From: Dehalogenimonas sp. W
GTDB taxonomy: Bacteria; Chloroflexota; Dehalococcoidia; Dehalococcoidales; Dehalococcoidaceae
Assembly (NCBI RefSeq): GCF_037094495.1
Contig: NZ_CP146612.1
Location: forward strand, 806,001 to 870,000
Length of the DNA: 64,000 bases
Direction of reading: 5' to 3'
Every line of letters begins with the position of its first letter. Position 1 is the first letter of the stretch. The notes below the pieces were generated by a model. The model did not search any database. It saw nothing but the letters and a program-made list of their open reading frames with translations, and was not told the origin of the DNA. A program made the translations under genes and the position numbers. Below, one piece after another: positions 32,700 through 39,552 of the stretch.

Positions 32700-33086
32700 C
32701 TATACCTTGATGAAATCCGCAATGCGGAAGTCCGAAATTATGGGCTGGCCACTTGAACCCAGATTGACCGTTTTAGCCATCTCGTCGTCGGCGTACCACC
32801 CTCCGTCAGCACCGTACCAAAAACTCTTGGCGCGAACGGTCACCTTCTGGCTGGGCATGTAGAAATAACCGGAAAATGGCCAGACCGCCTGCGCGTCGAT
32901 ATTGGCCCAGTCGGTCGGAAAGATGACTCCCGGTTGCGGGGAAACGCCGTAATCGAGCGCCGCTTCGACCCTGACGCCGATGGGCGCGGAATAGGTGTTT
33001 TTGACCCGGACGGTGATGTCCACCCGGCCGCCCGAAACAGCTTCCGATGGGGCAATGATCTCAATAATATCGGCATACTGCGCCAT
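32700..33086 (-). CDS. Beta-sandwich structural-type protein, 128 aa
   Basis: A 128-residue protein. The sequence SGGRVDITVRVKNTYSAPIG followed by VEAALDYG is typical of CARDB/Ig-like sandwich domains. It is a shorter paralogue of the 200-aa protein next to it, sharing the C-terminal ending (ISDFRIADFIKV) and the GR-x-D-I-x-V motif. The stop codon region (CTCCTATACCTT on the plus strand) is identical in both genes, indicating recent duplication of the ends. No signal peptide. Confidence 0.5.
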   Translation of the reverse strand: MAQYADIIEIIAPSEAVSGGRVDITVRVKNTYSAPIGVRVEAALDYGVSPQPGVIFPTDWANIDAQAVWPFSGYFYMPSQKVTVRAKSFWYGADGGWYADDEMAKTVNLGSSGQPIISDFRIADFIKV

Positions 33087-33395
33087 CTAGCCCTCCGGGT
33101 CATCCTTTCCAGAACTCTCCGCCAACGGGAAGCTGCCGTTGCCGAAATTGCCCGCCAGGCGGTTGCCGATGACGTCCACTCCGGCACCGCCCAGGAAGGC
33201 GTAGAAGATGCTTGCGATGTTCACCTGTCCGGTTGAGTCAACGCTGAGCGACAGGATCACACTAGCCAGGACGGTGCGGATCATCGACCCGCCGAACTTG
33301 CGGATGTTAAAGGTCTCGCCGCTTTCCAGCCAGCCCAGGAGCGCGGCGATAAAACCGCCAAATAAAGCTGCTAGGGCGATGTAAATTCTTTCCAT
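33087..33395 (-). CDS. Membrane protein, 102 aa, holin-like size
   Basis: A 102-residue protein. An N-terminal transmembrane helix (IYIALAALFGGFIAALLGWL) and a second hydrophobic stretch (GSMIRTVLASVILSLSV) flank a short loop; a third weak segment (IASIFYAFLGGAGVDVIGN) follows, and the tail is charged. The size and topology resemble holins or phage 'r1t/LL-H-type' membrane proteins, but I cannot assign one. The stop is adjacent to the next start, with no spacing. Confidence 0.5.
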   Translation of the reverse strand: MERIYIALAALFGGFIAALLGWLESGETFNIRKFGGSMIRTVLASVILSLSVDSTGQVNIASIFYAFLGGAGVDVIGNRLAGNFGNGSFPLAESSGKDDPEG

Positions 33396-33400
33396 AGTGG

Positions 33401-33592
33401 TTATTCCCTCCTTCGGGTGACGCAGATGAACTTGCCCCAGATGACGCCGCCCATAGCCACCAGACAGCTACCGGTGGTGGTCACCACCAGACCGAAATCG
33501 ACTTTGGTGGCCAGTTCGATGCCGATACCTATACCGATCGTCGCAATGCCGACGAGCTCAATAACAATGGCCGCCATCATTCCCTTGTTCAT
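33401..33592 (-). CDS. Small two-helix membrane protein, 63 aa
   Basis: A 63-residue protein consisting of two transmembrane helices (AAIVIELVGIATIGIGIGIE and GLVVTTTGSCLVAMGGVIWG) and a basic C-terminus (CVTRRRE). It is immediately after the subtilase gene and 5 bases before the next membrane gene. It may be a pore, holin or virion membrane protein; function unknown. Confidence 0.5.
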   Translation of the reverse strand: MNKGMMAAIVIELVGIATIGIGIGIELATKVDFGLVVTTTGSCLVAMGGVIWGKFICVTRRRE

Positions 33593-34849
33593 TTAATTCG
33601 CTCCCATCACTCCGGCCATCAGCATCATGGCCGTCATCATTTGCATCATATCCGCCGTCTGAGTCGAAGGTGAGCTACCCGATGTCACCTGCCCGAGCAT
33701 GGCACCCATGGCCGGCAGCCCGTAGCCGTAGGCGTTGTCCTTGTTTAGGGGGGCATCCTGCGGCTTGGTGGAAAAATACGGCGCCACGTCCCTGGCCAGC
33801 GTCCAGCGGTACTGCCAAGCTTCACCATAAGCCCGGCGTCCGCTTTCCCACAGAAGCCCGGTGAGTCCCGCCAGCATTGGCGCGGCGAAGCTCGTCCCCG
33901 ATTTAACCACATACCCATCGTCATTCTTGTCCGACGCCATCTCAAGGTTCGTCCCCCAGATAACGAAATCCGGCTTGGTCTCGCCCTGTACCGTGGGCCC
34001 GCGGGAGGATTTCTCCCAGACGGCAAGCTCGCCATGCGTTTCTATGGCGCCGACAGCAACCACCTCCGGCTCGCAGGCCGGCAGCATCATCGTCGTCATT
34101 TTTGGTCCGGTATTGCCCGCCGCGGCGATCACGTCCAGTCCGTATTCGATACTGGCCGCCCGGCAGGCGGCGCGCACCGGATTGTCGGGATCGCCGTCAT
34201 CCTCACCGCCGAGCGAGAGATTTATCACGTTGGGATACAGCTCATCGGCAGGAAAAAGACCTGACGTGCGGGCCTGCTCGGCCAGATCACATACCCGGTC
34301 GATGCCGAGCACGATAGCCTCATCCGTGGCGATACCCTCGTCGCCGATGACCTTGATATTCATAATCGAAGCGCCGGGCGAAACGCCGGAGTTGCCGCCG
34401 AGGGCGTGCATGCCGCCAGCGATTACGAAAGCTACCTGGGTGCCGTGGCCGTAAACGTCCGACGCCGTGGGCGATCCGGTAAAATTGGCCTCATAGACCA
34501 CCTTGCCCTGCAGCGACTGGTGCGTCTTGCGGACACCGCTGTCCAAGACGGCTACCGTAAGACCGGTGCCCATGATCGGCGGGTTAAAATAGCTTCGGAG
34601 CAAATAGAAGACGTCGGATATACTTTCCACTACCGGAGTCTGGGTGACCACCTGGCTCGTGCTGTACTGCCTGAGAGCTTTGAGCGCAATCCCGGGAATG
34701 GCCGACAACCTGTCAACTTGCGCCTGGTCGAGTTCGCAAAACACCTGGCCGATCAGGCTGGCTTTCCGGATGTTCCGGGCGCCAATCTTCCTGGCCTCGG
34801 CTTCGAGCCGGTCGATCGATAAATCTTTAGAGATGAGGGCGTAGCGCAT
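33593..34849 (-). CDS. S8 subtilisin-like serine protease, leaderless
   Basis: A 418-residue protease. The catalytic triad is intact: D103 (VAVLDSGVRKTH), H135 (YGHGTQVA) and S320 (KSGTSFAAPM), with oxyanion N246 (AAGNTG). The first ~70 residues look like an I9-type propeptide, and there is no signal peptide, so the enzyme acts inside the cell or in an assembling particle. The C-terminus after SGSSPSTQTA is DMMQMMTAMMLMAGVMGAN, a methionine-rich tail like those of its neighbours. Prohead-type maturation is one reading; phage-block subtilases are uncommon. Its stop abuts the next start. Confidence 0.8.
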   Translation of the reverse strand: MRYALISKDLSIDRLEAEARKIGARNIRKASLIGQVFCELDQAQVDRLSAIPGIALKALRQYSTSQVVTQTPVVESISDVFYLLRSYFNPPIMGTGLTVAVLDSGVRKTHQSLQGKVVYEANFTGSPTASDVYGHGTQVAFVIAGGMHALGGNSGVSPGASIMNIKVIGDEGIATDEAIVLGIDRVCDLAEQARTSGLFPADELYPNVINLSLGGEDDGDPDNPVRAACRAASIEYGLDVIAAAGNTGPKMTTMMLPACEPEVVAVGAIETHGELAVWEKSSRGPTVQGETKPDFVIWGTNLEMASDKNDDGYVVKSGTSFAAPMLAGLTGLLWESGRRAYGEAWQYRWTLARDVAPYFSTKPQDAPLNKDNAYGYGLPAMGAMLGQVTSGSSPSTQTADMMQMMTAMMLMAGVMGAN

Positions 34850-34858
34850 ATCTTCTCC

Positions 34859-35614
34859 TTATGCAGGGTAGGCGAGCTGAATGGTATAGGTCACCTTGAG
34901 TTGACCCGTGTTGGGCACGGTGACCGTGGATGCCAGGACATCGCGCGAGAACATGACGCTACCGGTTCCGGCCGAGCTAAACTTGACTCTGCCGTACAGG
35001 GCGACCTCGTTGATCCCGATTTCAGCACCGGAGTTGTTGTTGATATAACGGATCAAGGTGTCGGTGAGCGTTTTCGTTGGCGCGTCGTAGTTCAAAGAAT
35101 GAAGGTCCGACTGGGCATAGTCCATCTGCCCAGCGCCCGAGCCATTGGGGATTTCAGCGCCCAAAACGTGGCCTTCGAAAGATTCGGGAAAAGCGTTGGT
35201 GCCAAGTATGATGCCCTTCGTGGTAACACCCGGATCGGAGAGAAAGCCTGTAGAGGCGGACCGCTCGTTAACGTTGATGGCTTCATCCCAACCGGCGACC
35301 AGTTTAAAACCCCATCCCGAGCCGTTTGGATAGATATTGCCATTGGTCCACCGAAGTGAAATCGCTCCGGCTTCGAATAAATTAGTCCCCGTGAGGCCAT
35401 AAGCGTTCATCTGGGAAAAGAGGAAGTTATAGGCATTTCGGTTCCAGGAATGGCTTCGTTGCCGGTGCGAGTGGATGATATCGCCATCTCCGTTTCGGAC
35501 CTCCATCCCCAGGAATGTCCGGAAAACCGGTAGCTTCAGCTCGGTGCCCAACTTTTCAAAGCGACGATATTTACTCTCCAGTTTTGGATCTTCGGTATAA
35601 TTCTCTTCTTGCAT
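34859..35614 (-). CDS. Putative surface/spike protein, 251 aa
   Basis: A 251-residue protein. After a charged N-terminus come RTFLGMEVRNGDGDII, Trp/Asn-rich segments (NRNAYNFLFSQMNAYG), and a C-terminal part (GINEVALYGRVKFSSAG, then RDVLASTVTVPNTGQLKVTY) that resembles the ends of many phage tail and baseplate-associated hypotheticals. No membrane helix is seen. It is likely an exposed structural protein. RBS: AGGAGAAG-type sequence just upstream. Confidence 0.45.
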   Translation of the reverse strand: MQEENYTEDPKLESKYRRFEKLGTELKLPVFRTFLGMEVRNGDGDIIHSHRQRSHSWNRNAYNFLFSQMNAYGLTGTNLFEAGAISLRWTNGNIYPNGSGWGFKLVAGWDEAINVNERSASTGFLSDPGVTTKGIILGTNAFPESFEGHVLGAEIPNGSGAGQMDYAQSDLHSLNYDAPTKTLTDTLIRYINNNSGAEIGINEVALYGRVKFSSAGTGSVMFSRDVLASTVTVPNTGQLKVTYTIQLAYPA

Positions 35615-35627
35615 CGATGTCTCCTTC

Positions 35628-36131
35628 TTATACTAGTTGTGCTGTCACTCCGATGCCGGGCATCGGAATAGTTTCCGACAAAGATTCTGCCGCGCTCGTA
35701 TCGTGCTCGACGCCTGTGGCAACAGAAATCCCCGGCGCCGAAATAGTGCGAGCCGCCCCGGTTGCAAAGCCGCCGCCAGAGTGATCTTCGGCGGTGGCGA
35801 TACCCACGGAAGGCCTCGGCATTGAAAGAAGCGGCGGGTCAGCAACCCGGTTCACCGCGCCTGTCATATAGGCGATGAGTTCCTGGATATCCAGCCAGCC
35901 CGGGCGGCCTACCCCCTGATTAAGCGCCTTGAGGACGTTGTAGCCGGTGCCGTAGTTCAAAGGCAGTCGCTCGAACACGTTCTGGCCCCGGTAAATGATG
36001 TCGCCTGGCTGCATCAAGGCATCGATTCCGCCCAGGTTACGGATACACCTGGACTGCCAGTCTTTGTCGGTATCTATCTCAATTTCCGACAGCTTGGTCG
36101 CTCCCGACTTCGCTCTTAAAAGAAGACTCAT
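35628..36131 (-). CDS. Hypothetical protein with C-terminal PxxGI repeats
   Basis: A 167-residue protein. The N-terminal ~85 residues hold phage-like sequence (LSEIEIDTDKDWQSRCIRN, GDIIYRGQNVFERLPL). The C-terminal ~65 residues repeat a P-x-x-x-G-I/V-x-x-A-T theme about every 25 residues: RPSVGIATA, SAPGISVATG, MPGIGVTAQ, separated by Gly/Ser/Thr-rich spacers. That layout suits a fibre or linker. The family is not recognised. It abuts its neighbours on both sides. Confidence 0.45.
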   Translation of the reverse strand: MSLLLRAKSGATKLSEIEIDTDKDWQSRCIRNLGGIDALMQPGDIIYRGQNVFERLPLNYGTGYNVLKALNQGVGRPGWLDIQELIAYMTGAVNRVADPPLLSMPRPSVGIATAEDHSGGGFATGAARTISAPGISVATGVEHDTSAAESLSETIPMPGIGVTAQLV

Positions 36132-36602
36132 CTACATCGCCTCCAGCATGAAGTCGTAGTCGACCGACTTGCCGTTGTCGGCCGGGTCGTTGCTCTTGAT
36201 CGTCACCCGCAGCGGATCGTGGATCGCCCAGGTGCCGTTGACCACCGGCAGGCCCGGTGGGTCCGCCGCGGCGTCAAAAGACTGCTCATAGACCTTGCGC
36301 TCGGCACCGTTGATCTTCTTATAGAGCCTGACCGTCACCTGACTGCCGGAGAGGTTGTGGACGGCGATACTAAAGTCATGCAACTTGTACCTGGCGCCGG
36401 GAGCACCGGCCATTACCAAATTGCTTTCCGCTGTCTGCCAGTCGGCAACAGCCGAACCCTCGAACGGGCTCTCACCGGACAACTTGTCGGTCTGGCCTTT
36501 TACCGCTTCCAGTCTGGATTCGAGTCCGGCAATGGCCGACTCGATCGCCGTGAGGCTGGTCCTGGCTTTACCACCTTCGACGTAGAACTCACCCGGCATC
36601 AT
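36132..36602 (-). CDS. Coiled-coil plus beta-domain protein, 156 aa
   Basis: A 156-residue protein. Residues ~14-45 form a coiled coil (LTAIESAIAGLESRLEAVKG). The rest is beta-rich (RYKLHDFSIAVHNLSGSQVT, VRLYKKINGAERKVYEQSF, and a final SVDYDFMLEAM). Coiled-coil plus sandwich suggests an oligomeric structural component. It overlaps the upstream gene by 4 bases (ATGA-type), so the translation is coupled. Confidence 0.45.
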   Translation of the reverse strand: MMPGEFYVEGGKARTSLTAIESAIAGLESRLEAVKGQTDKLSGESPFEGSAVADWQTAESNLVMAGAPGARYKLHDFSIAVHNLSGSQVTVRLYKKINGAERKVYEQSFDAAADPPGLPVVNGTWAIHDPLRVTIKSNDPADNGKSVDYDFMLEAM

Positions 36603-37165
36603 TCACCTCTCCCCACCGGCAGCTGCTTCAGAGATTTTCCTGCCGAATCGATCCGCTTGGTCTCTTCTTTTTTAGGCTTTAGAGCCGAAGCCACGATACC
36701 CACCATCAAGATCGGCAGCATCATGCCGAGAAGCAGGCTCCAGTCGAAGCCCGAAGAGCCACTGTTCCCCGGCGCGCCCGGCCAGGCCGGCGGCAGCACC
36801 GAACTGCTTGGCGCCACCAGCATGGTGGCCACCGAATCCACCACCTCACCGCTTTCTTTCTCATAAAGGAGCACCGTCAGCACCGCGTTCGTCTCGGTAA
36901 AGCGCAATGACCCTTTCAGCTGAACCAGATCCCCCGGCTTGGCTTTGAACCAGGCGTAGCCGGCAACCGGCAGCGCTTCCTCACTGATCTGTTGGCCGTC
37001 CCGCGAAAGCCGGGCGATGAGCGCGTATTCCTGCTCGCTCCCGCTGGGATTGGCCGCGTAAACAGACAGGCCAAGGTCGTAGCCGGGAGAGTAGTAAAGC
37101 CATGGCGGCAGATCCCAGAAAATGTCGCCCAGCGCGCTGCCCATCACCGACAAGGCTGGACTCAT
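36599..37165 (-). CDS. Beta-sandwich protein with C-terminal membrane anchor
   Basis: A 188-residue protein. A sandwich domain (PGYDLGLSVYAANPSGSEQE, WFKAKPGDLVQLKGSLRF) is followed by a proline/serine linker and a transmembrane segment with methionines (SLLLGMMLPILMVGIVASAL), then a basic stop-transfer tail (KPKKEETKR). The orientation suggests an exposed sandwich with a C-terminal anchor. It starts inside the stop of the 58-aa gene (ATGA). Likely surface or virion protein. Confidence 0.5.
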   Translation of the reverse strand: MSPALSVMGSALGDIFWDLPPWLYYSPGYDLGLSVYAANPSGSEQEYALIARLSRDGQQISEEALPVAGYAWFKAKPGDLVQLKGSLRFTETNAVLTVLLYEKESGEVVDSVATMLVAPSSSVLPPAWPGAPGNSGSSGFDWSLLLGMMLPILMVGIVASALKPKKEETKRIDSAGKSLKQLPVGRGE

Positions 37166-37338
37166 AGCGGGAACTCCACGTCTTCGCCCTTGAGGGCTTT
37201 TCTGACCAGTGACAGCGCCCAGGCGCTCATGGCGATCATCATGGCGAAGCCGATAATGCCCGAAAACACCGCCTGCCAGAACAGCGGCTGATAGCTTTCG
37301 GGGTAGTAACCCCGGTATTCTTCAGGGTAATGGTTCAT
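37162..37338 (-). CDS. Small single-pass membrane protein, 58 aa
   Basis: ATG 37338 to TGA 37162 encodes 58 residues: a Tyr/Glu-rich N-terminus (MNHYPEEYRGYYPESYQ) and one transmembrane helix (AVFSGIIGFAMMIAMSAWAL), then a basic end (VRKALKGEDVEF). Both its start and its stop overlap neighbouring genes by 4 bases (ATGA), which makes it a convincing gene despite its size. Function unknown; likely a structural or pore component. Confidence 0.65.
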   Translation of the reverse strand: MNHYPEEYRGYYPESYQPLFWQAVFSGIIGFAMMIAMSAWALSLVRKALKGEDVEFPL

Positions 37339-37835
37339 GGTGATGCCTCTTTAAGCTTTTTGGGCTTGTCCGGCGCGGTCAGCGGCTTCATCACCTGCAT
37401 CAGCACGAACATGACCAGTAGCATCATGCCCATGTTGAGAAGGGTGGATATAAGGCTTTTCACTTCCTCGGGTATCAGCCACCAAACAAGCGTGCCGACC
37501 AGCGGCGGCAGGGCGATAAAGCCGATGATCCCAGCGATGACCGGCAGCCAGGCCGCGCCTTTCTGCCAGGCGAGATAAACGGCAGGTTGGCCGGGATCCG
37601 CGTAAACGATGTATTCGTAACCCGGCCAGTGCTCGACGCCGGCATCCTCAAAAGCCTGCTCCAGCCGGGTAAGCGCCTCAGCCGAGGGAACTGCCTCGAA
37701 ATCTAGCCGGGTCAAGAAAAGAGCACCCTCGTCGGCGCTTTCCTCAAGCGGGGCGAAGGTGCTCATTCCCTCGATACTGTCAGTCTGGCCTACAAGGATT
37801 GCCCGGTAGCCTGGCGGCGCCATCGCATAGGGCAT
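37335..37835 (-). CDS. Two-helix membrane protein with Met-rich helix
   Basis: A 166-residue protein. A soluble N-terminal domain (SADEGALFLTRLDFEAVPS, ALTRLEQAFEDAGVEHW) precedes two transmembrane helices near residues 95-115 and 130-150; the second (LNMGMMLLVMFVLMQVM) is methionine-rich like those of neighbouring genes. A basic tail (KPKKLKEA) ends it. The stop overlaps the next start. Probably part of the same membrane-bound assembly. Confidence 0.5.
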   Translation of the reverse strand: MPYAMAPPGYRAILVGQTDSIEGMSTFAPLEESADEGALFLTRLDFEAVPSAEALTRLEQAFEDAGVEHWPGYEYIVYADPGQPAVYLAWQKGAAWLPVIAGIIGFIALPPLVGTLVWWLIPEEVKSLISTLLNMGMMLLVMFVLMQVMKPLTAPDKPKKLKEASP

Positions 37836-37852
37836 AGTTTCCCTCCCTATGC

Positions 37853-38440
37853 TTAAACCAGGCGTCGTGCCTTACGGCCGAAGGGATTCAGGGTCACCTT
37901 GCGGTCGGCTGTCGCGCCGCCAGCGGCGGTCACCGTGGCCACCAGCGTCAGCTTGTCGCCACCAACCAGCCTGAGATCGGCCCCCAGTTGCCCGGCCGCG
38001 CCCAGATCATAGTCTTCGTCGTTTCCGGCCGCCTGATCGGTGCCGAGGTACTTCTTATCGACGGTATCCGCCTTGGGGAACTTCGAGACGCGGATATTGC
38101 CTGACACCTCGGCTTCGGTTATGAGGTTGAGGCGGTTAAGGTACCATACCTCTCCCGCCGGCACTTCAAGCTCCGCGGTTTTGACCACGTCCTGGGCGCT
38201 CAGGTCGGGGATGGTAACTTCAACCTTGTCGCGCTCATCGATGCGGTCCTCGGTTTGCAGAACCTCAGCGGAAAGGAGTGCCTCTCTGAGCACCTGAAGC
38301 GGCAACCCCATCCAGTAGCCCGATTCGTTGTCGTAAACACCGAGCAGCGACAACGACTGACCGAGCGGCGGCACCCAGCCCTTCGGAGGCCGCGTACCGG
38401 GATAGCCCGGGAGTTGCTGCGGAATGATCTCTTTTGTCAT
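37853..38440 (-). CDS. Candidate major structural protein, 195 aa
   Basis: A 195-residue protein. An N-terminal Pro/Gly segment (GYPGTRPPKGWVPPLGQ) leads into a mixed domain ending with a long beta region (LEVPAGEVWYLNRLNLIT, VSGNIRVSKFPKADTVDKK, GADLRLVGGDKLTLVATVTA) and a basic tail (RKARRLV). The length, lack of cysteine and beta content would suit a capsid or coat protein, but I see no diagnostic fold. It is the first large gene after the two Met-rich small genes. The assignment is a guess from position and composition. Confidence 0.4.
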   Translation of the reverse strand: MTKEIIPQQLPGYPGTRPPKGWVPPLGQSLSLLGVYDNESGYWMGLPLQVLREALLSAEVLQTEDRIDERDKVEVTIPDLSAQDVVKTAELEVPAGEVWYLNRLNLITEAEVSGNIRVSKFPKADTVDKKYLGTDQAAGNDEDYDLGAAGQLGADLRLVGGDKLTLVATVTAAGGATADRKVTLNPFGRKARRLV

Positions 38441-38471
38441 GAGTTTTTCTCCTCCTGTTCGCTGGAATCGC

Positions 38472-38651
38472 CTAGGACTTGCCGGTGATGCCCTTCATCA
38501 TCGGCATCATGATGGCCATCATCATCACCATCATGATCATCGGCATCATCGCCGAGAACATGCTCGACATGTCGTTGGTCTGCTGCGGATAGTAGCCGCC
38601 GACGGTGCCGTACTGATACTGCTGGGGACGGGCCTGCTGTGTTACGTACAT
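38472..38651 (-). CDS. Small methionine-rich membrane protein, 59 aa
   Basis: ATG 38651 to TAG 38472 encodes 59 residues. A Gln/Tyr-rich N-terminus (YVTQQARPQQYQYGTVGGYY) is followed by MFSAMMPMIMMVMMMAIM, a transmembrane helix that is more than half methionine, and a lysine-containing end (MKGITGKS). The helix is almost identical to that of the neighbouring gene at 38688-38891 at protein and DNA level, so the two are tandem paralogues. Such composition is rare; a packed or metal-related membrane role is conceivable but unproven. Confidence 0.65.
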   Translation of the reverse strand: MYVTQQARPQQYQYGTVGGYYPQQTNDMSSMFSAMMPMIMMVMMMAIMMPMMKGITGKS

Positions 38652-38687
38652 GTTTTAATTTCCTCCTGGTTCTATTCCTTTTTTGAA

Positions 38688-38891
38688 TCAGTCTTTGGAC
38701 GTGACGCCCTTCATCATCGGCATGATGATAGCCATCATCATCACCATCATGATCATCGGCATCATGGCGCTGAACATCCCCGAAAAGGGATCTTCAGTTT
38801 GGGTCGGATAGTAGGCGCCCGGCCCGCTTACCTGCATCGGGTTATACTGCCCCGGCGCCACCGGCCCGCTGATTTGCTGTGAAGTGAACAT
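38688..38891 (-). CDS. Small methionine-rich membrane protein, 67 aa
   Basis: The start is ATG 38891, directly behind GGAGGAAACC; the longer frame has no such site. The 67-residue product has a polar N-terminus with Pro, Gly and Tyr (ISGPVAPGQYNPMQVSG) and the helix MFSAMMPMIMMVMMMAII, ending MKGVTSKD. It is a paralogue of the 59-aa gene downstream. Both have no signal peptide and would insert as single-pass or hairpin membrane proteins. Probably abundant structural membrane proteins. Confidence 0.65.
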   Translation of the reverse strand: MFTSQQISGPVAPGQYNPMQVSGPGAYYPTQTEDPFSGMFSAMMPMIMMVMMMAIIMPMMKGVTSKD

Positions 38892-39033
38892 GGTTTCCTC
38901 CAACTTACTTTCGATCGAACTTACGGTGTTTGCCTGGTGCCGTCTCTCTCGGGTTGGTTCCCCTGTCGCCGCCGCGACGGCGGCAGGGGATCTCATATCA
39001 ACCACAAGGAAAAGGCATCAGGCAGAGCAGGCG

Positions 39034-39246
39034 CTACTCGAACATGGCGCGCTTGTAGCCGCTCACCATGACCGGGCCCTTGCCGTCAACGCCGTCGCGA
39101 TAGTGGTTTACCCGGCCTTCCTTCACCTTTTGACCGGTCGGCGCGATGCCGTTCATGCCGGTGCGGTAGGATTCAGGGGTTGCCTTCTCTTGGTAGGTGA
39201 CGGGGACATTTTTCTCCAGGTCAGACCAGCTTGCGTACTTACCCAT
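39034..39246 (-). CDS. Small protein, paralogue of the 30.6-kb gene
   Basis: A 70-residue, hydrophilic protein. Residues 1-38 (MGKYASWSDLEKNVPVTY, PESYRTGMNGIAPTGQK) resemble those of the 101-aa product at 30612-30917, and the C-terminus is short and basic (VSGYKRAMFE). It is the first gene of the putative structural operon; AGGAGG-type sequence precedes it. The ~140 bases between it and the Met-rich gene contain only a small GC hairpin. Function unknown. Confidence 0.55.
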   Translation of the reverse strand: MGKYASWSDLEKNVPVTYQEKATPESYRTGMNGIAPTGQKVKEGRVNHYRDGVDGKGPVMVSGYKRAMFE

Positions 39247-39300
39247 GCGGGCACCTCCTCTTTAGTCTCGGTCCGTTCGCGGCCGGGACATTTTTGGGGG

Positions 39301-39365
39301 TGCACTCCGGGCGGAAAGGCAAAGGGGTCAGCCTGAACCTTGCCGGTCCGGAGTGCTGACCCCTT
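39301..39365. repeat. Nested inverted repeats
   Basis: TGCACTCCGG (39301) pairs with CCGGAGTGC (39347), and AAGGGGTCAGC (39322-39332) pairs with GCTGACCCCTT (39355-39365), so the two inverted repeats interlock. This is upstream of the 39034-39246 gene and may be an operator, promoter structure or terminator. Confidence 0.5.
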
Positions 39366-39398
39366 ATGCGAGCCTGTGAGCTGCCGCTGAATACAAAT

Positions 39399-39438
39399 AG
39401 CCTCGTGAGCCAACTTCAGTCGGCAAGCTCACGAGGCT
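39399..39438. terminator. 12-bp hairpin between operons
   Basis: AGCCTCGTGAGC pairs with GCTCACGAGGCT around a 16-base loop. It follows the stop of the membrane peptidase gene (minus strand, ends at 39553) and could terminate it. The rest of 39247-39552 is non-coding and turns AT-rich toward the peptidase gene. Confidence 0.55.
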
Positions 39439-39552
39439 TACGGTTTTAGATTATACAGGCTGTATCTGACGTGTCAATAGGGCGAGGGTATTTTAGCTTT
39501 GGCTAGAAGAGGAATAATATCTTAGGTTGAAGAACCACATTCACTTCAAGGA

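Noticed and set aside
38424-38882. Histidine-rich plus-strand frame, possible metal-binding protein
   Set aside because: It is the reverse complement of the Met-rich helices; His codons CAT/CAC are the antisense of ATG and GTG. No ribosome-binding site or neighbours support it.
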